Source: Archaeoglobi archaeon JdFR-42
Lineage (GTDB): Archaea; Halobacteriota; Archaeoglobi; Archaeoglobales; JdFR-42
Length of the DNA stretch: 62,352 bases
Reading direction: 5' to 3'
Assembly: GCA_002010305.1 (NCBI GenBank)
Contig: MTND01000032.1
Coordinates: forward strand, 1 to 62,352
In this document: in pieces, positions 40,164-49,043 of the stretch
Numbering within the stretch: position 1 is the stretch's first letter
Layout of the letters: each line of letters starts with the position of its first letter
Program-made: the position numbers and the translations under genes
Notes under the pieces: generated by a model
The model's database searches: none
What the model was told of the DNA's origin: nothing
The model's input: only the letters and a program-made list of their open reading frames with translations

Positions 40164-41027
40164 TTAACCTTTCAACCTTCGCCTGTTTCCAAAGTGAGGG
40201 CATACGTGGACAGTGGTGTATTTAATTCGGGGATCTCCTTCTTTCAAAACTCTGGATATTTTTTCGGTCAGCCTATCTGCTTCTTCGATAGACATGGAAG
40301 GGTCGAGAGTCACATGGAGGTCTATATGAATGCTATCTTCTCCTATATATTCTGCGATGATATCATGAACCCCCCGAACTTCATTTATTGCATGTACAGT
40401 TTTTTCAACGTTTTCGTAGAAATCATCAGAAGGGGACTTCCCAAGAAGGAAGGATATGTTGTATTTCAGGAGAGTAAATGCGTTAATGGCGATCAGAACC
40501 CCAATCACACCGCCGAAAATGGGGTCCAGAAGTGTATATCCCATTTCGGCGAAAAAAATTCCCAGAAACGCCCCACCAGTCGCCAACTGGTCGTTTATGG
40601 TTTCAACAAATACAGTTTTTTCAAAAGCCCCCTCTTTTTTTCGGGAATAATAGGTTAAAAACATAACCAAACTAAAAGACACCAGCAATACAAAATATGC
40701 AGCTCCAGGACTGCCGTAGATAGGAGGGGTATGATAAATAATTTTGAGTGCAGACTCTTTGATGATTTCAAAACTCACGATGGTAATAAAAGACACAGAA
40801 ACTATCACTGATGCTATGTTCTCCATTCGTTCATGACCAAAAGGATGGGAATAGTCTGCAGGTTTAATGGTTATTTTGCGAGAGATAACGAGTATGAAGA
40901 TAAGGACTGCGTCTACAATAGAGTGAAGTGCCTCCGCAAGAAGTACGAAATACCCTGTATAGAAATACGCACCAAGTTTCAGGAAAAAAAGGCCAGAATA
41001 CAGTACAAGGGGGAGGCGCCTTTTCAT
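40164..41027 (-). CDS. Cation diffusion facilitator transporter
   Basis: This 287-residue CDF protein has about six helices. The first metal site is in AEALHSIVDAVLIF near residue 32, then HPFGHERMEN near 60, and the second-site helix is ETINDQLATGG near 148. The usual second-site His/Asp pattern is partly changed (Asn). The C-terminal cytoplasmic domain (about 200-287) has the CDF ferredoxin-like fold with HIDLHVTLDPSMSIEEA. It probably exports Zn, Fe or Mn; the metal is not evident. Confidence 0.88.
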   Translation of the reverse strand: MKRRLPLVLYSGLFFLKLGAYFYTGYFVLLAEALHSIVDAVLIFILVISRKITIKPADYSHPFGHERMENIASVIVSVSFITIVSFEIIKESALKIIYHTPPIYGSPGAAYFVLLVSFSLVMFLTYYSRKKEGAFEKTVFVETINDQLATGGAFLGIFFAEMGYTLLDPIFGGVIGVLIAINAFTLLKYNISFLLGKSPSDDFYENVEKTVHAINEVRGVHDIIAEYIGEDSIHIDLHVTLDPSMSIEEADRLTEKISRVLKEGDPRIKYTTVHVCPHFGNRRRLKG

Positions 41028-41053
41028 AGTGACATGTTTATTAAAGCGACTAA

Positions 41054-42319
41054 CTAATATTTTTCTGTTTTTTGTATAGTGGTGGTGTTTCCATCATACA
41101 GAAACCTGCCAATTTTCTCCTGTTTAATCCAAGATCCACTCACATGGCCTTTTTTAGCTAATTGACTGAGAAAACGTCCAATAGGAGGTTGGATTACACC
41201 AGGCTTTTCCCTGTAGAAAGGAGTTCCAGGAAGGGGCATGAAAGTATGAACATGGATTTTAGCCCCCTTTCTTACGATTTCTTTAATCAAAGATACAGTT
41301 TGCAGCACATCTTCATGAGTTTCAGTGGGCAAGCCAAAAATGATATCCACCTTAGGTATAAAGCCATGAGACACAGAAATATCGACGGCCTCTAACACAT
41401 CCTCGACACCATGCCCTCTGTTTATATGATCGAGTAACCTCTGACTTCCTGACTGTGCTCCTATGCTTATGTATCTGTTAGATACGTATTCAGATAATTC
41501 TACCATGATATCCTCGGTGATGAATTCAGGTCTGACTTCAGACGGAAAAGTGCCGAAATAAATTTCCATTTCCATTTTTTTCAAGGCTTTTAGAAGTTCG
41601 ATAACTCTCTCATGGGAGATTCTCACTCCATCTCCTCCATATGCAAGAGCATTTGGTGAGATAAACCATGTTCGATTATGACCATGTCTCCTAGCTATGG
41701 ATGCATATTTGGTTATCGAGTCTATGGATCTGTGTCTCATACGACGACCAAATATCCATGGAGTTTGACAGTATTTGCAACCCCAGGGACATCCGCGAGA
41801 TATCTCTATGGGAGAAAATAACGAATGAGTGGCAGAAAAAGGAGGAAACATATCAAGTTCGACATATTCTGATACTGGATTTATCTGGATGCGATTATTT
41901 CTGATAAAGGCAATGCCTGGAATGTCTGTCAACTCCTCTCTTCTGTTGATCGCCTCGACCAAACGAGGGAATGAACTCTCTCCTTCTCCCATGACAGCTA
42001 TATCGAAACCCAAATTCAGGGTTTTTACTGGATCAGCAGTTGGATGAGCTCCTCCAGCAATCAATAACATGTTGTATTCTTTCTTGAGATTTCTCAGAGT
42101 TTCTATTTCTTTCTGTATATCGGGTATATCTACGGACATAAAAGAATGGCATGATATAATCATTTCATGAGGTTCATTTTCTTCTAGGATCTTTACTAAT
42201 TCACTGGAATTCGAGGCGATCTCAAGAGTATAAGCATTTTTCATCTTTTCCTCTAGGATAGCGGCGAGAGGTGCAAAGCTGTATTTATTTTTCTTGGTTA
42301 TGTTGAATATTATCAACAT
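41054..42319 (-). CDS. B12-binding-domain radical SAM protein (MJ1487-like)
   Basis: The 421-residue protein starts with a cobalamin-binding-like Rossmann half (SCHSFMSVDIPDI, IAGGAHPTADP, VMGEGESSFPRL). A radical SAM domain with ISRGCPWGCKYCQTPWIFGRRMRHRS near residue 180 follows. Later parts (IGAQSGSQRLLDHINRGH, DIIFGLPTETHEDV) fit the same family. It corresponds to the archaeal group typified by MJ1487. The substrate is not known. It diverges from the four-cysteine gene at 42448. Confidence 0.85.
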   Translation of the reverse strand: MLIIFNITKKNKYSFAPLAAILEEKMKNAYTLEIASNSSELVKILEENEPHEMIISCHSFMSVDIPDIQKEIETLRNLKKEYNMLLIAGGAHPTADPVKTLNLGFDIAVMGEGESSFPRLVEAINRREELTDIPGIAFIRNNRIQINPVSEYVELDMFPPFSATHSLFSPIEISRGCPWGCKYCQTPWIFGRRMRHRSIDSITKYASIARRHGHNRTWFISPNALAYGGDGVRISHERVIELLKALKKMEMEIYFGTFPSEVRPEFITEDIMVELSEYVSNRYISIGAQSGSQRLLDHINRGHGVEDVLEAVDISVSHGFIPKVDIIFGLPTETHEDVLQTVSLIKEIVRKGAKIHVHTFMPLPGTPFYREKPGVIQPPIGRFLSQLAKKGHVSGSWIKQEKIGRFLYDGNTTTIQKTEKY

Positions 42320-42408
42320 TAGGGGTCCCTGTAAATTCAGAGTGTTGGTAGATTTTTATTTTTCCAAAAAAGAAGGTATAATGTTTTTATGTATACACTA
42401 TAGCCATA

Positions 42409-42435
42409 TACAAAAACTATATATAGTTTAAACAA
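42409..42435 (+). promoter_or_regulatory. Palindromic promoter block, second copy
   Basis: These 27 bases are identical to the minus strand at 2231-2257. They include AAACTATATATAGTTT at 42414-42429 and end 12 bp before ATG 42448. Outside this block the two flanks diverge quickly, so the identity marks selected regulatory DNA, not a recent duplication. Confidence 0.75.
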
Positions 42436-42447
42436 TTACAATAGTAC

Positions 42448-42585
42448 ATGCTTGCTGAAGTGGAAACTAGGATGGTACTATGTCCCTCTTCTCAGAGAGT
42501 GATAGACTGGATGGAGTGTGCACGAGCAACTATGGATGAGTGTAAGAGCTGTTTAGCAATTACAGCTTATCATGTAAGGGAATGA
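42448..42585 (+). CDS. 45-aa four-cysteine protein, copy 2 (paralog of 2081-2218)
   Basis: It has the same length as copy 1, with 30 of 45 residues identical and Cys12, Cys24, Cys32, Cys35 and His42 conserved. The core features are VLCPSSQRVIDWMECARAT, ECKSC and the ending ITAYHVRE. It starts ATG CTT without a Shine-Dalgarno, 26 bp after the palindromic TATA. Most changes are synonymous or conservative, a sign of purifying selection. A role as a small metal-binding regulator or redox protein is possible; the family is unknown to me. It lies upstream of dnaG on the same strand, with about 160 bp to the next small frame. Confidence 0.75.
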   Translation: MLAEVETRMVLCPSSQRVIDWMECARATMDECKSCLAITAYHVRE

Positions 42586-42745
42586 AAAGTGGAAAATTAG
42601 GCATATTTGTGGTTAAATCACTTGATAGATGGTACAGATCGATTCTTCTTCAAAAAATCCCGATCTATGTTATGTTTTCTATAAGCAAAAATATAAATAT
42701 TGTCGAGATAAACCAAACATATATTAATGTGTTTGACCCAATAGT

Positions 42746-42874
42746 ATGTCAGATACACTAACAAAAAATCACAAAAAGTTGGGTATTGGTAAGGATCATC
42801 GTTCATCCATCATAAAAGGAAAATCCGAATATGCCCACTTACCGGTACCCAGCTTTTTTGACATAGGAGGTTGA
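42746..42874 (+). CDS. Small protein upstream of dnaG, 42 aa
   Basis: The frame reads [19 protein letters not shown] and continues [26 protein letters not shown] lies about 25 bp after the TATA-like CATATATTAA (42718-42727), fitting a leaderless message. The stop overlaps the AGGAGGTTGA ribosome binding site of dnaG, so the two may be coupled. It is basic, has no Cys and belongs to no family that I recognise; it may instead be leader sequence. Confidence 0.45.
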   Translation: MSDTLTKNHKKLGIGKDHRSSIIKGKSEYAHLPVPSFFDIGG

Positions 42875-42879
42875 TATAT

Positions 42880-44049
42880 ATGCAGAGTAATGATACTACC
42901 AAATATCTGATTCACGCTGAAATCACTGCGGAAGGAGTGGTTGAACGTCCTGATGTGGTCGGTGCAATATTTGGCCAGACAGAAGGCCTCCTTGGTGATG
43001 AGCTGGATCTGAGGGACCTTCAAAAGACTGGTAGGATCGGAAGGATTGAAGTTCATATTGAAAGCAAGAGTGGGAGGTCTTCAGGGAAGATTTTGATCCC
43101 ATCCAGTCTTGACAAAGTAGAGACTGCCATACTGGCCGCATCTCTTGAAACCATCGACAGAGTTGGGCCATGTGTGGCGAAAATCAGCGTTTCGAAGATT
43201 GAGGATGTTAGAGCATCGAAGAGACAGAAAATCATAGAGCGGGCTAAAGAAATTTTGACCAATCTGTTTGAAGAGACACTCCTAGAAAGTCAGGAAATTG
43301 CTGAAGAGGTGAAGAAAGCAGTTCGAGCAGAGGAAATCACTCAATATGGGCCAGAGAGATTGCCAGCAGGACCAAGCATTGACGATTCAGATGCGATAAT
43401 TGTAGTTGAAGGGAGAGCAGATGTCCTTACCCTTCTGAAGCATGGTATAAAAAATGTAATTGCTGTAGAAGGAACTAACATTCCAAAGACAATATCAGAT
43501 TTAAGCAGGGAGAAAACAGTTACCGTCTTTCTGGATGGAGATAGAGGAGGAGAATTAATCTTGAAAGAGCTACTTCAAGTCGCAGAAATTGATTATGTTG
43601 CGAGAGCTCCTGATGGAAAAGGGGTAGAGGATCTAACGTATAAAGAAATAATAAAATCTCTTAGAAATAAAATCCCTGCTGAGCAGGTACACGTTCTCAA
43701 AGATAAGTTCAGAAAATCCAACAAAAAAAAAGATAAAGAAAAGAAAAAACAAAAAGAAGATTTGATCTCAGGACTTAAACAACAGTTAAAAGAATTAGAA
43801 GGTTCACTGAGTGCCAGAATACTCGGTGCAGATCTTGAAGTTATTAAGGAAGTCCCTGTAAGAGATCTTGCCAGAGAACTGAAAAATGTGAATGATGGTG
43901 CTGAAGGTGTGGTCTTTGATGGAGTTATAACTCAGAGAATTGTTGATATTGCAGCCCATAAGCAACTGGATTATGTGGTTGGTGTTAAACGAGGGAGTGT
44001 TACCAAACTACCATTAAATCTAAAAATATACACAGCTGGCGATTTTTAA
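42880..44049 (+). CDS. dnaG: Archaeal DnaG (Toprim-domain primase/exosome subunit)
   Basis: The 389-residue protein opens with [43 protein letters not shown]. The Toprim domain holds [11 protein letters not shown] near residue 173, AVEGTNIP and [11 protein letters not shown] near 208. A basic linker ([13 protein letters not shown]) follows. In archaea DnaG is a core or cap subunit of the RNA-degrading exosome and can also prime DNA. ATG at 42880 is preferred, six bases behind AGGAGG. Confidence 0.95.
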   Translation: MQSNDTTKYLIHAEITAEGVVERPDVVGAIFGQTEGLLGDELDLRDLQKTGRIGRIEVHIESKSGRSSGKILIPSSLDKVETAILAASLETIDRVGPCVAKISVSKIEDVRASKRQKIIERAKEILTNLFEETLLESQEIAEEVKKAVRAEEITQYGPERLPAGPSIDDSDAIIVVEGRADVLTLLKHGIKNVIAVEGTNIPKTISDLSREKTVTVFLDGDRGGELILKELLQVAEIDYVARAPDGKGVEDLTYKEIIKSLRNKIPAEQVHVLKDKFRKSNKKKDKEKKKQKEDLISGLKQQLKELEGSLSARILGADLEVIKEVPVRDLARELKNVNDGAEGVVFDGVITQRIVDIAAHKQLDYVVGVKRGSVTKLPLNLKIYTAGDF

Positions 44050-44161
44050 TTATTTATTCTTAAATTTACAGCTTCCAATTTCTTTTTTTGTATGAAATCC
44101 ACCAATATCTTTTTGTATTATGAGTTATCACTACATATCAAACTATCCAGAGGGGAGAGGA

Positions 44162-44437
44162 ATGCAGAAAGAAGAGTTGATTTTCATCCATATGACGTTG
44201 GCACAGGTCAAACGTTTTTTTGAAGAAGCTGGAATCTCAAATGGCCATTTTGAGTATTACAACCAGCTAAATATCAGCCCGGTGCATATCCATAGAAGCA
44301 AGGCGGATCACAAGAAAGCCATTTTTTGCCTCTGCAGAGATATTTCAGGAATACTGAAAAGAGAGAATATAGAAGAATACAGCAAATTCTCCAAAGTTCA
44401 GGAACTTCTTGAAGAGGTCAGGACTCCCGTTCAGTGA
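44162..44437 (+). CDS. UPF0058 family protein, 91 aa
   Basis: The start MQKEELIFIHMTLAQVKRFFEEAG is characteristic of UPF0058. HIHRSKADHKKAIFCLCRDIS follows near residue 43. The family is archaeal and its function is unknown. ATG at 44162 follows GGGGAGAGG closely and begins the conserved part; the earlier in-frame ATG at 44120 has none. It converges with rimI, and the two ends overlap by 20 bases. Confidence 0.82.
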   Translation: MQKEELIFIHMTLAQVKRFFEEAGISNGHFEYYNQLNISPVHIHRSKADHKKAIFCLCRDISGILKRENIEEYSKFSKVQELLEEVRTPVQ

Positions 44438-44882
44438 GCTGTAATTGCATCAAGAGGGCATCTTCCCCATCATGGTAGTAGTTGGGGATCACGTCCTTAA
44501 CCACAAAACCCATTTTTTTATATAATCTTTGAGCAATTACATTGCTAACTCTCACTTCGAGAATCACATATTTTTTCCCAGTTTTTCTGATTTCAGAAAG
44601 AACATGGTTTAACAAGAGTTTCCCTAGTCCACGCTGTCTGAAATTCTTTTTGACGGCAAAAGAAATAATCTTTTCTTCCCATGGGGACAGATCCATGGTG
44701 GCGATATATCCAGCAACCTTTCCATGGAAATCAACCACAAGGAATCTGTTACAGAAGGTTGAGTACAGATATACGTTATATGAAGGATTTACGGGGTTAA
44801 ATGCTTCCTTCTCTATCTCGAGTATCTGTCCGAAATCAGAAGGATTGTAGGGTCTGATGACCGCACTCTGAAGCATAAACAA
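44418..44882 (-). CDS. rimI: GNAT N-acetyltransferase (RimI/Ard1-like)
   Basis: The 154-residue GNAT protein has IRPYNPSDFGQILEIEKEAF at the start, VVDFHGKVAGYI near 50, and the acetyl-CoA loop VKKNFRQRGLGKLLLNHVL near 78 (R/Q-x-x-G-x-G/A). VLEVRVSNVIAQRLYKKMGF near 105 is typical of RimI. It acetylates protein N-termini, such as ribosomal S18 in bacteria and many archaeal proteins. Its start lies just 30 bases from the divergent UPF0146 gene. Confidence 0.9.
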   Translation of the reverse strand: MFMLQSAVIRPYNPSDFGQILEIEKEAFNPVNPSYNVYLYSTFCNRFLVVDFHGKVAGYIATMDLSPWEEKIISFAVKKNFRQRGLGKLLLNHVLSEIRKTGKKYVILEVRVSNVIAQRLYKKMGFVVKDVIPNYYHDGEDALLMQLQLTERES

Positions 44883-44911
44883 TAATACTGGTAAAAAGAA
44901 ATAAATGGTTT

Positions 44912-45304
44912 GTGGATTGGGTAGATGACTTTGTTGAATATATCCTTTCGCACTACCGGGGAAAGGTCATAGAGGTGGGTATTGGAAAATTTCACAAAGT
45001 TGCCGAACGCCTGAGTGAGTTTATCCTGGTTACGGCTGTAGATATAGTCCCCATTCACAATAACAGATTTAGATTTGTAAAAGATGACATCACTCATCCG
45101 GACATGTCTATATACAAAAATGCGGTCTTGCTGTACTCAATTCGCCCTCCGACAGAGATTCATAAGTCGATTCTAGAGGTTGGACGTGCCATTGGTGCAG
45201 ATGTGATTATAAAACCCCTCGGAAATGAATTTCCAATGGATATGGTACCAGTGAATTATGGTAGGGCGGTATTTTACCTTAAAAAATGGTCCGAAGAAGA
45301 GTAA
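44912..45304 (+). CDS. UPF0146 family protein
   Basis: The 130-residue protein resembles a shortened class I methyltransferase: GKVIEVGIGKFHKVAERL near residue 17, VTAVDIVPIHNNRFRFVKDDITHP near 40 and AVLLYSIRPPTEIHKSIL near 70. The ending is AVFYLKKWSEEE. UPF0146 is archaeal and lacks a known function. It starts GTG at 44912 without a clear ribosome binding site. Confidence 0.82.
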   Translation: MDWVDDFVEYILSHYRGKVIEVGIGKFHKVAERLSEFILVTAVDIVPIHNNRFRFVKDDITHPDMSIYKNAVLLYSIRPPTEIHKSILEVGRAIGADVIIKPLGNEFPMDMVPVNYGRAVFYLKKWSEEE

Positions 45305-45353
45305 CCTTTTAATCTAATATGCTTTTAAGGTTTTACATGGTGATATTAAGGAT

Positions 45354-46238
45354 ATGATCTCATGGACGCCTGCTATGGAAAACATCATCGGTATCATAGA
45401 TGAAAATGAAAAAGAGATAGAGTTGATAGAAGTCAATCCTTGTGTGGGTGGGCTGTACTGGACTTTTGAGCATTTTCGGAAATCCTCATCCCTCATAAAA
45501 AATGCGTGGATTGTTGGCTCAACTGTGCGCTATCTTGTAAATACCGGAATGGGAAAACTATACCTCTCACCCCCATTCACATCAGCAGGTATAAAGGATG
45601 TTGTTGTAGAGAATGGCAAGATCTCTGTAACATATAGGGGGATGGGTGGAGGTGGTGTGGGGGCAACCATTTACAGGGCTAAGGCGAAGGATGTGATAGA
45701 TTACGAGATCTCTGAATATGGGGGAGGACAATGGAGTGAAGGCACCATCACCATTCCTGCCAGAAAAAGAGTGCTGATAGGTATAGATGACACAGATGAT
45801 CCTAAACAGGGTGCAACATGGAGTTTAGCGTATAATATTGGGAAACATTTGGATGATTTTAAAACAAGGTTTGTATCTCATGGGATAGTGCAGTTGTATC
45901 CTGTTGAAGAGAAAACAGGAAATTGTGTTTCAGTGGTACTGGAATTCGCCGTTATTAGGAATACTGTAAATGAGTTGTTCAGGAAGTTGAAAAAACTGGT
46001 TAAAGAGTCTTCTTTTTCAGAAGAGACAGGTCTTGTGGGTGTGAGAAGATTCTATGTAGATTCTATGGAGTCATATTCTTATCAATGTAAGTCTAGAAGG
46101 GTTTCCAAGGAAGAAGCACTGGAAGCTCTAGCTTCTGTGGATGGAAAGATATTACTGAATGGTAGGGGTGTGATTGGGGCTGTAGCAGCTCTTCCTTACT
46201 TTCGAAACCCTGCCAAAGGAGTGAGAATTGATGGATGA
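45354..46238 (+). CDS. Methanogenesis marker protein 11
   Basis: The 294-residue protein has the family start MENIIGIIDENEKEIELIEVNPCVGGLYWTFEHF, GMGGGGVGATIYRAKAKDVI near 97 and RVLIGIDDTDDPKQGATWSLAYNIG near 142. The DDTD motif is also found in the tRNA-Ile2 agmatinylcytidine synthase superfamily. It was named for its presence in methanogens; its role is unsettled. Here it occurs without methanogenesis genes in view. It overlaps the next gene by eight bases. Confidence 0.82.
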   Translation: MISWTPAMENIIGIIDENEKEIELIEVNPCVGGLYWTFEHFRKSSSLIKNAWIVGSTVRYLVNTGMGKLYLSPPFTSAGIKDVVVENGKISVTYRGMGGGGVGATIYRAKAKDVIDYEISEYGGGQWSEGTITIPARKRVLIGIDDTDDPKQGATWSLAYNIGKHLDDFKTRFVSHGIVQLYPVEEKTGNCVSVVLEFAVIRNTVNELFRKLKKLVKESSFSEETGLVGVRRFYVDSMESYSYQCKSRRVSKEEALEALASVDGKILLNGRGVIGAVAALPYFRNPAKGVRIDG

Positions 46239-47172
46239 CCTCTATATTAAAGCCAAATTACTGGAGAAAGGGTGTATTAAACTCAGTGGCATCGAAGGAG
46301 ACACTCCAAAAGCAGGGCCCATGGTAGGTCGTAAAGGAATTTTTATCAGGATTGGCAGTCACAGAGTAAAACTTGAGATCGACAATGATGCCGAGCTTGA
46401 GGGGAGGCTCAAAGGAGATACCATACAGATATTTCATAAGGGAGAATTGCTTGTCGAGGGGCTGGTAGAGCAACCTGTATTCCATGCACCCAGACAGGCC
46501 TACATTGTGGTTTCAGAGTCATGCATTTTTGATTGCATATATTGTGATATTGGGAAAGAAAAAAAGAGAAAATCTCCTGATGAGATATATGCTATGGTTG
46601 ACAGGGTAAAAAATGAAATTGAGGCAATTTCCATTACTTCAGGAGTTCTCTCTTCTCCACAGGAAGAGGTTACATATGTGGCTTCCGTAATTAAAAGGTT
46701 GACAAAGTTTGATTTACCCATCGGAGTTTCCATATATCCCTCAAGGAATTCCTCTCTGATCCTGAAGGCCAATGGAGCCCAGGAAATCAAATACAATATT
46801 GAGATTTTTGATAGGAGGCTTTTTGAGAAGTATTGCAGAGGAAAGAATTATGATCTCATAATATCTTCCCTTGAAAACGCAGTAAACGTGTTTGGAGAAG
46901 GAAAAGTTTTCTCAAATATAATCGTGGGACTTGGAGAGTCAGAAGACTCCATTTTTGAGGGAATTGATTATCTGACTGGTATAGGTGTTATACCCGTGTT
47001 GAGGCCTTTCTCTCCAGGTAAGAAAGTTGTTAAAGGAGCGAGTAGACCCAAGGCTGAACAGCTAATCAAATTGAAGGAATATCTGCATAGAGCGTTAGCT
47101 CGGGAAAATCTTTTGAAGAAAGGGAAAACCATGTGTCATGCATGCGGAGGGTGTGATCTTCTTCCTTTTTAA
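46231..47172 (+). CDS. Radical SAM protein downstream of marker protein 11
   Basis: The 313-residue protein has an N-terminal region of about 90 residues (GIFIRIGSHRVKLEIDNDAE), then the radical SAM cysteines SCIFDCIYC near residue 105, VSIYPSRNSS near 170 and VLRPFSPGK near 265. A second cysteine cluster lies at the C-terminus (MCHACGGCDLLPF). I cannot match it to a characterised enzyme. ATG at 46231 overlaps the preceding stop region. The pair is likely co-transcribed. Confidence 0.75.
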   Translation: MDDLYIKAKLLEKGCIKLSGIEGDTPKAGPMVGRKGIFIRIGSHRVKLEIDNDAELEGRLKGDTIQIFHKGELLVEGLVEQPVFHAPRQAYIVVSESCIFDCIYCDIGKEKKRKSPDEIYAMVDRVKNEIEAISITSGVLSSPQEEVTYVASVIKRLTKFDLPIGVSIYPSRNSSLILKANGAQEIKYNIEIFDRRLFEKYCRGKNYDLIISSLENAVNVFGEGKVFSNIIVGLGESEDSIFEGIDYLTGIGVIPVLRPFSPGKKVVKGASRPKAEQLIKLKEYLHRALARENLLKKGKTMCHACGGCDLLPF

Positions 47173-47264
47173 GAAATCATTCTGGCTTTACAGGCATCTT
47201 TCACTAAAAAATATTTAAATACAAAGAGGGATAAAACATCATTTAATTAAATAGGGGTGGAAAT

Positions 47265-47465
47265 TTGTATCAGAGAAGAGTTCCCGTTGAGGTGGGTGAA
47301 ACCTACCAAGTTAGAATAGAGGATATGGGGGAAGAAGGAGACGGGATTGCAAGAGTCGATGGTTTTGTAGTCTTTGTCCCTGGAACCCATGTGGATGATA
47401 ATATTAAAATTCGGGTTACGAGGGTCCTGAAACGGTATGCTTTTGCTGAGAAAGTCGAAGAATAA
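47265..47465 (+). CDS. TRAM-domain RNA-binding protein, 66 aa
   Basis: A single TRAM domain fills the protein: VPVEVGETYQVRIEDMGEEGDGIARVDGFVVFVPGTHVDDNIKIRVTRV. Such small archaeal TRAM proteins bind RNA and act as cold-shock-type chaperones. It starts TTG at 47265, four bases after GGGGTGG, and a TATA-like ATATTTAAATA lies at 47209-47222. Confidence 0.88.
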   Translation: MYQRRVPVEVGETYQVRIEDMGEEGDGIARVDGFVVFVPGTHVDDNIKIRVTRVLKRYAFAEKVEE

Positions 47466-47504
47466 CCGCAACCATTTTATTGTACAGTAATTCAGTGTAA
47501 ACCA

Positions 47505-47831
47505 ATGAAAAAAGAAGGCAGAATGACCATATGGACTGTAAATCTGGACAAGAATGTGAGTAGAAGTCATGGGCGTGCTATCCCTAAAAGGTTTGCTGTT
47601 CCATCTCCCTCGGTTAATGAGATAGCAGAGATATGTGAGAAATTCAATCTGAATCCCGAAGTGTTTCCTGATAAAAAATACCCGAGGAGATGGTGGGTCG
47701 AGACAGGTTATGTTGAAGTCGACAAGAAAATGCCAAAATCCAGATTACTTGTAAAAATTTCAAATGTTTTAATGGAAATAAGAGAACAAAAAGGAGCCAG
47801 AAAAAGAAAAGGCAGTGCCAGAAGAAGATAG
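47505..47831 (+). CDS. srp19: Signal recognition particle 19 kDa protein
   Basis: The 108-residue protein has MTIWTVNLDKNVSRSHGRAIPKRFAVPSPSVNEI and later NPEVFPDKKYPRRWWVETGYVEV, the SRP19 RNA-binding fold. The tail is very basic (GARKRKGSARRR). It binds helices 6 and 8 of the SRP RNA encoded at 11848-12162 and helps SRP54 join. ATG at 47505 or six codons later. Confidence 0.92.
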   Translation: MKKEGRMTIWTVNLDKNVSRSHGRAIPKRFAVPSPSVNEIAEICEKFNLNPEVFPDKKYPRRWWVETGYVEVDKKMPKSRLLVKISNVLMEIREQKGARKRKGSARRR

Positions 47832-47925
47832 CTTTAAATGGTCTCTGTATGTTAAGTCAATCCTTCTGTTGAATTTTATAAACCTTTATATTATATAACT
47901 TTCTGTCAGTGTTGAGGTGTTTAAT

Positions 47926-48930
47926 ATGGCTGTAGTATATTATGATAAAGATGCAGATCTGGATCTCTTAAAAGGAAAAACTGTGGCTGTGATAGGATAT
48001 GGAAGTCAGGGACACGCTCAGGCTCAGAATCTCCACGATTCTGGTATAGATGTTGTTGTGGGACTCTACAGAGGGAGCAAATCGTGGGAAAAAGTAAAAA
48101 AAGATGGTTTAAGGGTGGCTGAAGTATCAAAGGCGGCAGAAGAAGCTGATCTGATCCAGATTCTGATTCCCGATGAACGACAGCCTGCGGTATACGAGAA
48201 AGAGATAAAAAAACATCTCGGCGAAGGAAAAATTCTCATGTTCTCTCATGGATTCAACATCCATTATGGACAAATTGAACCACCCGAGACTGTAGATGTA
48301 ATCATGATAGCTCCGAAAAGTCCAGGTCACATTCTAAGAAGGATGTATGTAGAGGGAAGAGGCGTTCCTGCCCTTCTGGCAGTTTATCAGGATTACTCGG
48401 GTAAAGCCAAGGAGTATGCTTTAGCCTATGCCAAGGGAATTGGGTGTTCTAGGGCTGGTGTAATTGAAACAACATTCGCTGAAGAAACTGAAACTGATCT
48501 TTTTGGGGAGCAGGTGGACCTATGTGGGGGCATTGCTGAATTGATTAAGGCAACTTTTGAGACTCTTGTAGAAGCTGGATATCAGCCTGAAGTTGCATAT
48601 TTTGAGTCCCTTCATGAAATGAAGTTGATCGTAGATCTGATTTACGAGGGCGGAATATACGCCATGTGGTATTCTGTCTCCGACACCGCTCAGTATGGTG
48701 GCATGACGCGGGGAAAGAGAGTGATTAATGAAGAATCGAGAAAGGCAATGAAAGAGATTCTTGAAGACATTCGGAGCGGTAAGTTTGCCAGAGAATGGAT
48801 TCTGGAAAATAAGGCAAATAGGCCCGTCTTCAAAAAACTTGCAAAAATGGAAAGAGACCATCCAATTGAGAAGGTTGGAAAAGAACTGAGAGCCATGATG
48901 CCTTGGATAGAGGGTATCGACATCGAGTAA
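47926..48930 (+). CDS. ilvC: Ketol-acid reductoisomerase
   Basis: IlvC makes the dihydroxy-acid precursors of valine and isoleucine with NAD(P)H and Mg2+. The 334-residue class I enzyme has [17 protein letters not shown] near residue 19 and [16 protein letters not shown] near 76. Metal residues lie in [13 protein letters not shown] near 190 and the [14 protein letters not shown] segment. The GTG upstream is disfavoured because ATG 47926 lies six bases after GAGGTG. No other ilv or leu gene is adjacent. Confidence 0.96.
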   Translation: MAVVYYDKDADLDLLKGKTVAVIGYGSQGHAQAQNLHDSGIDVVVGLYRGSKSWEKVKKDGLRVAEVSKAAEEADLIQILIPDERQPAVYEKEIKKHLGEGKILMFSHGFNIHYGQIEPPETVDVIMIAPKSPGHILRRMYVEGRGVPALLAVYQDYSGKAKEYALAYAKGIGCSRAGVIETTFAEETETDLFGEQVDLCGGIAELIKATFETLVEAGYQPEVAYFESLHEMKLIVDLIYEGGIYAMWYSVSDTAQYGGMTRGKRVINEESRKAMKEILEDIRSGKFAREWILENKANRPVFKKLAKMERDHPIEKVGKELRAMMPWIEGIDIE

Positions 48931-49043
48931 ATTCTATTTTTATTTCTATTTATTGGTATTATGTTAATATCCTTTTCTGTTCTTGAACAGTAAGTTATGT
49001 GGGAAGTCGATATTGGCCTGTAAAAAATATGAGGAATAGCAAA

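Noticed and set aside
1870-42874. Possible homology between the two 42-residue frames that follow the paralogous four-cysteine genes
   Set aside because: Equal length is coincidental; no residue pattern is shared.
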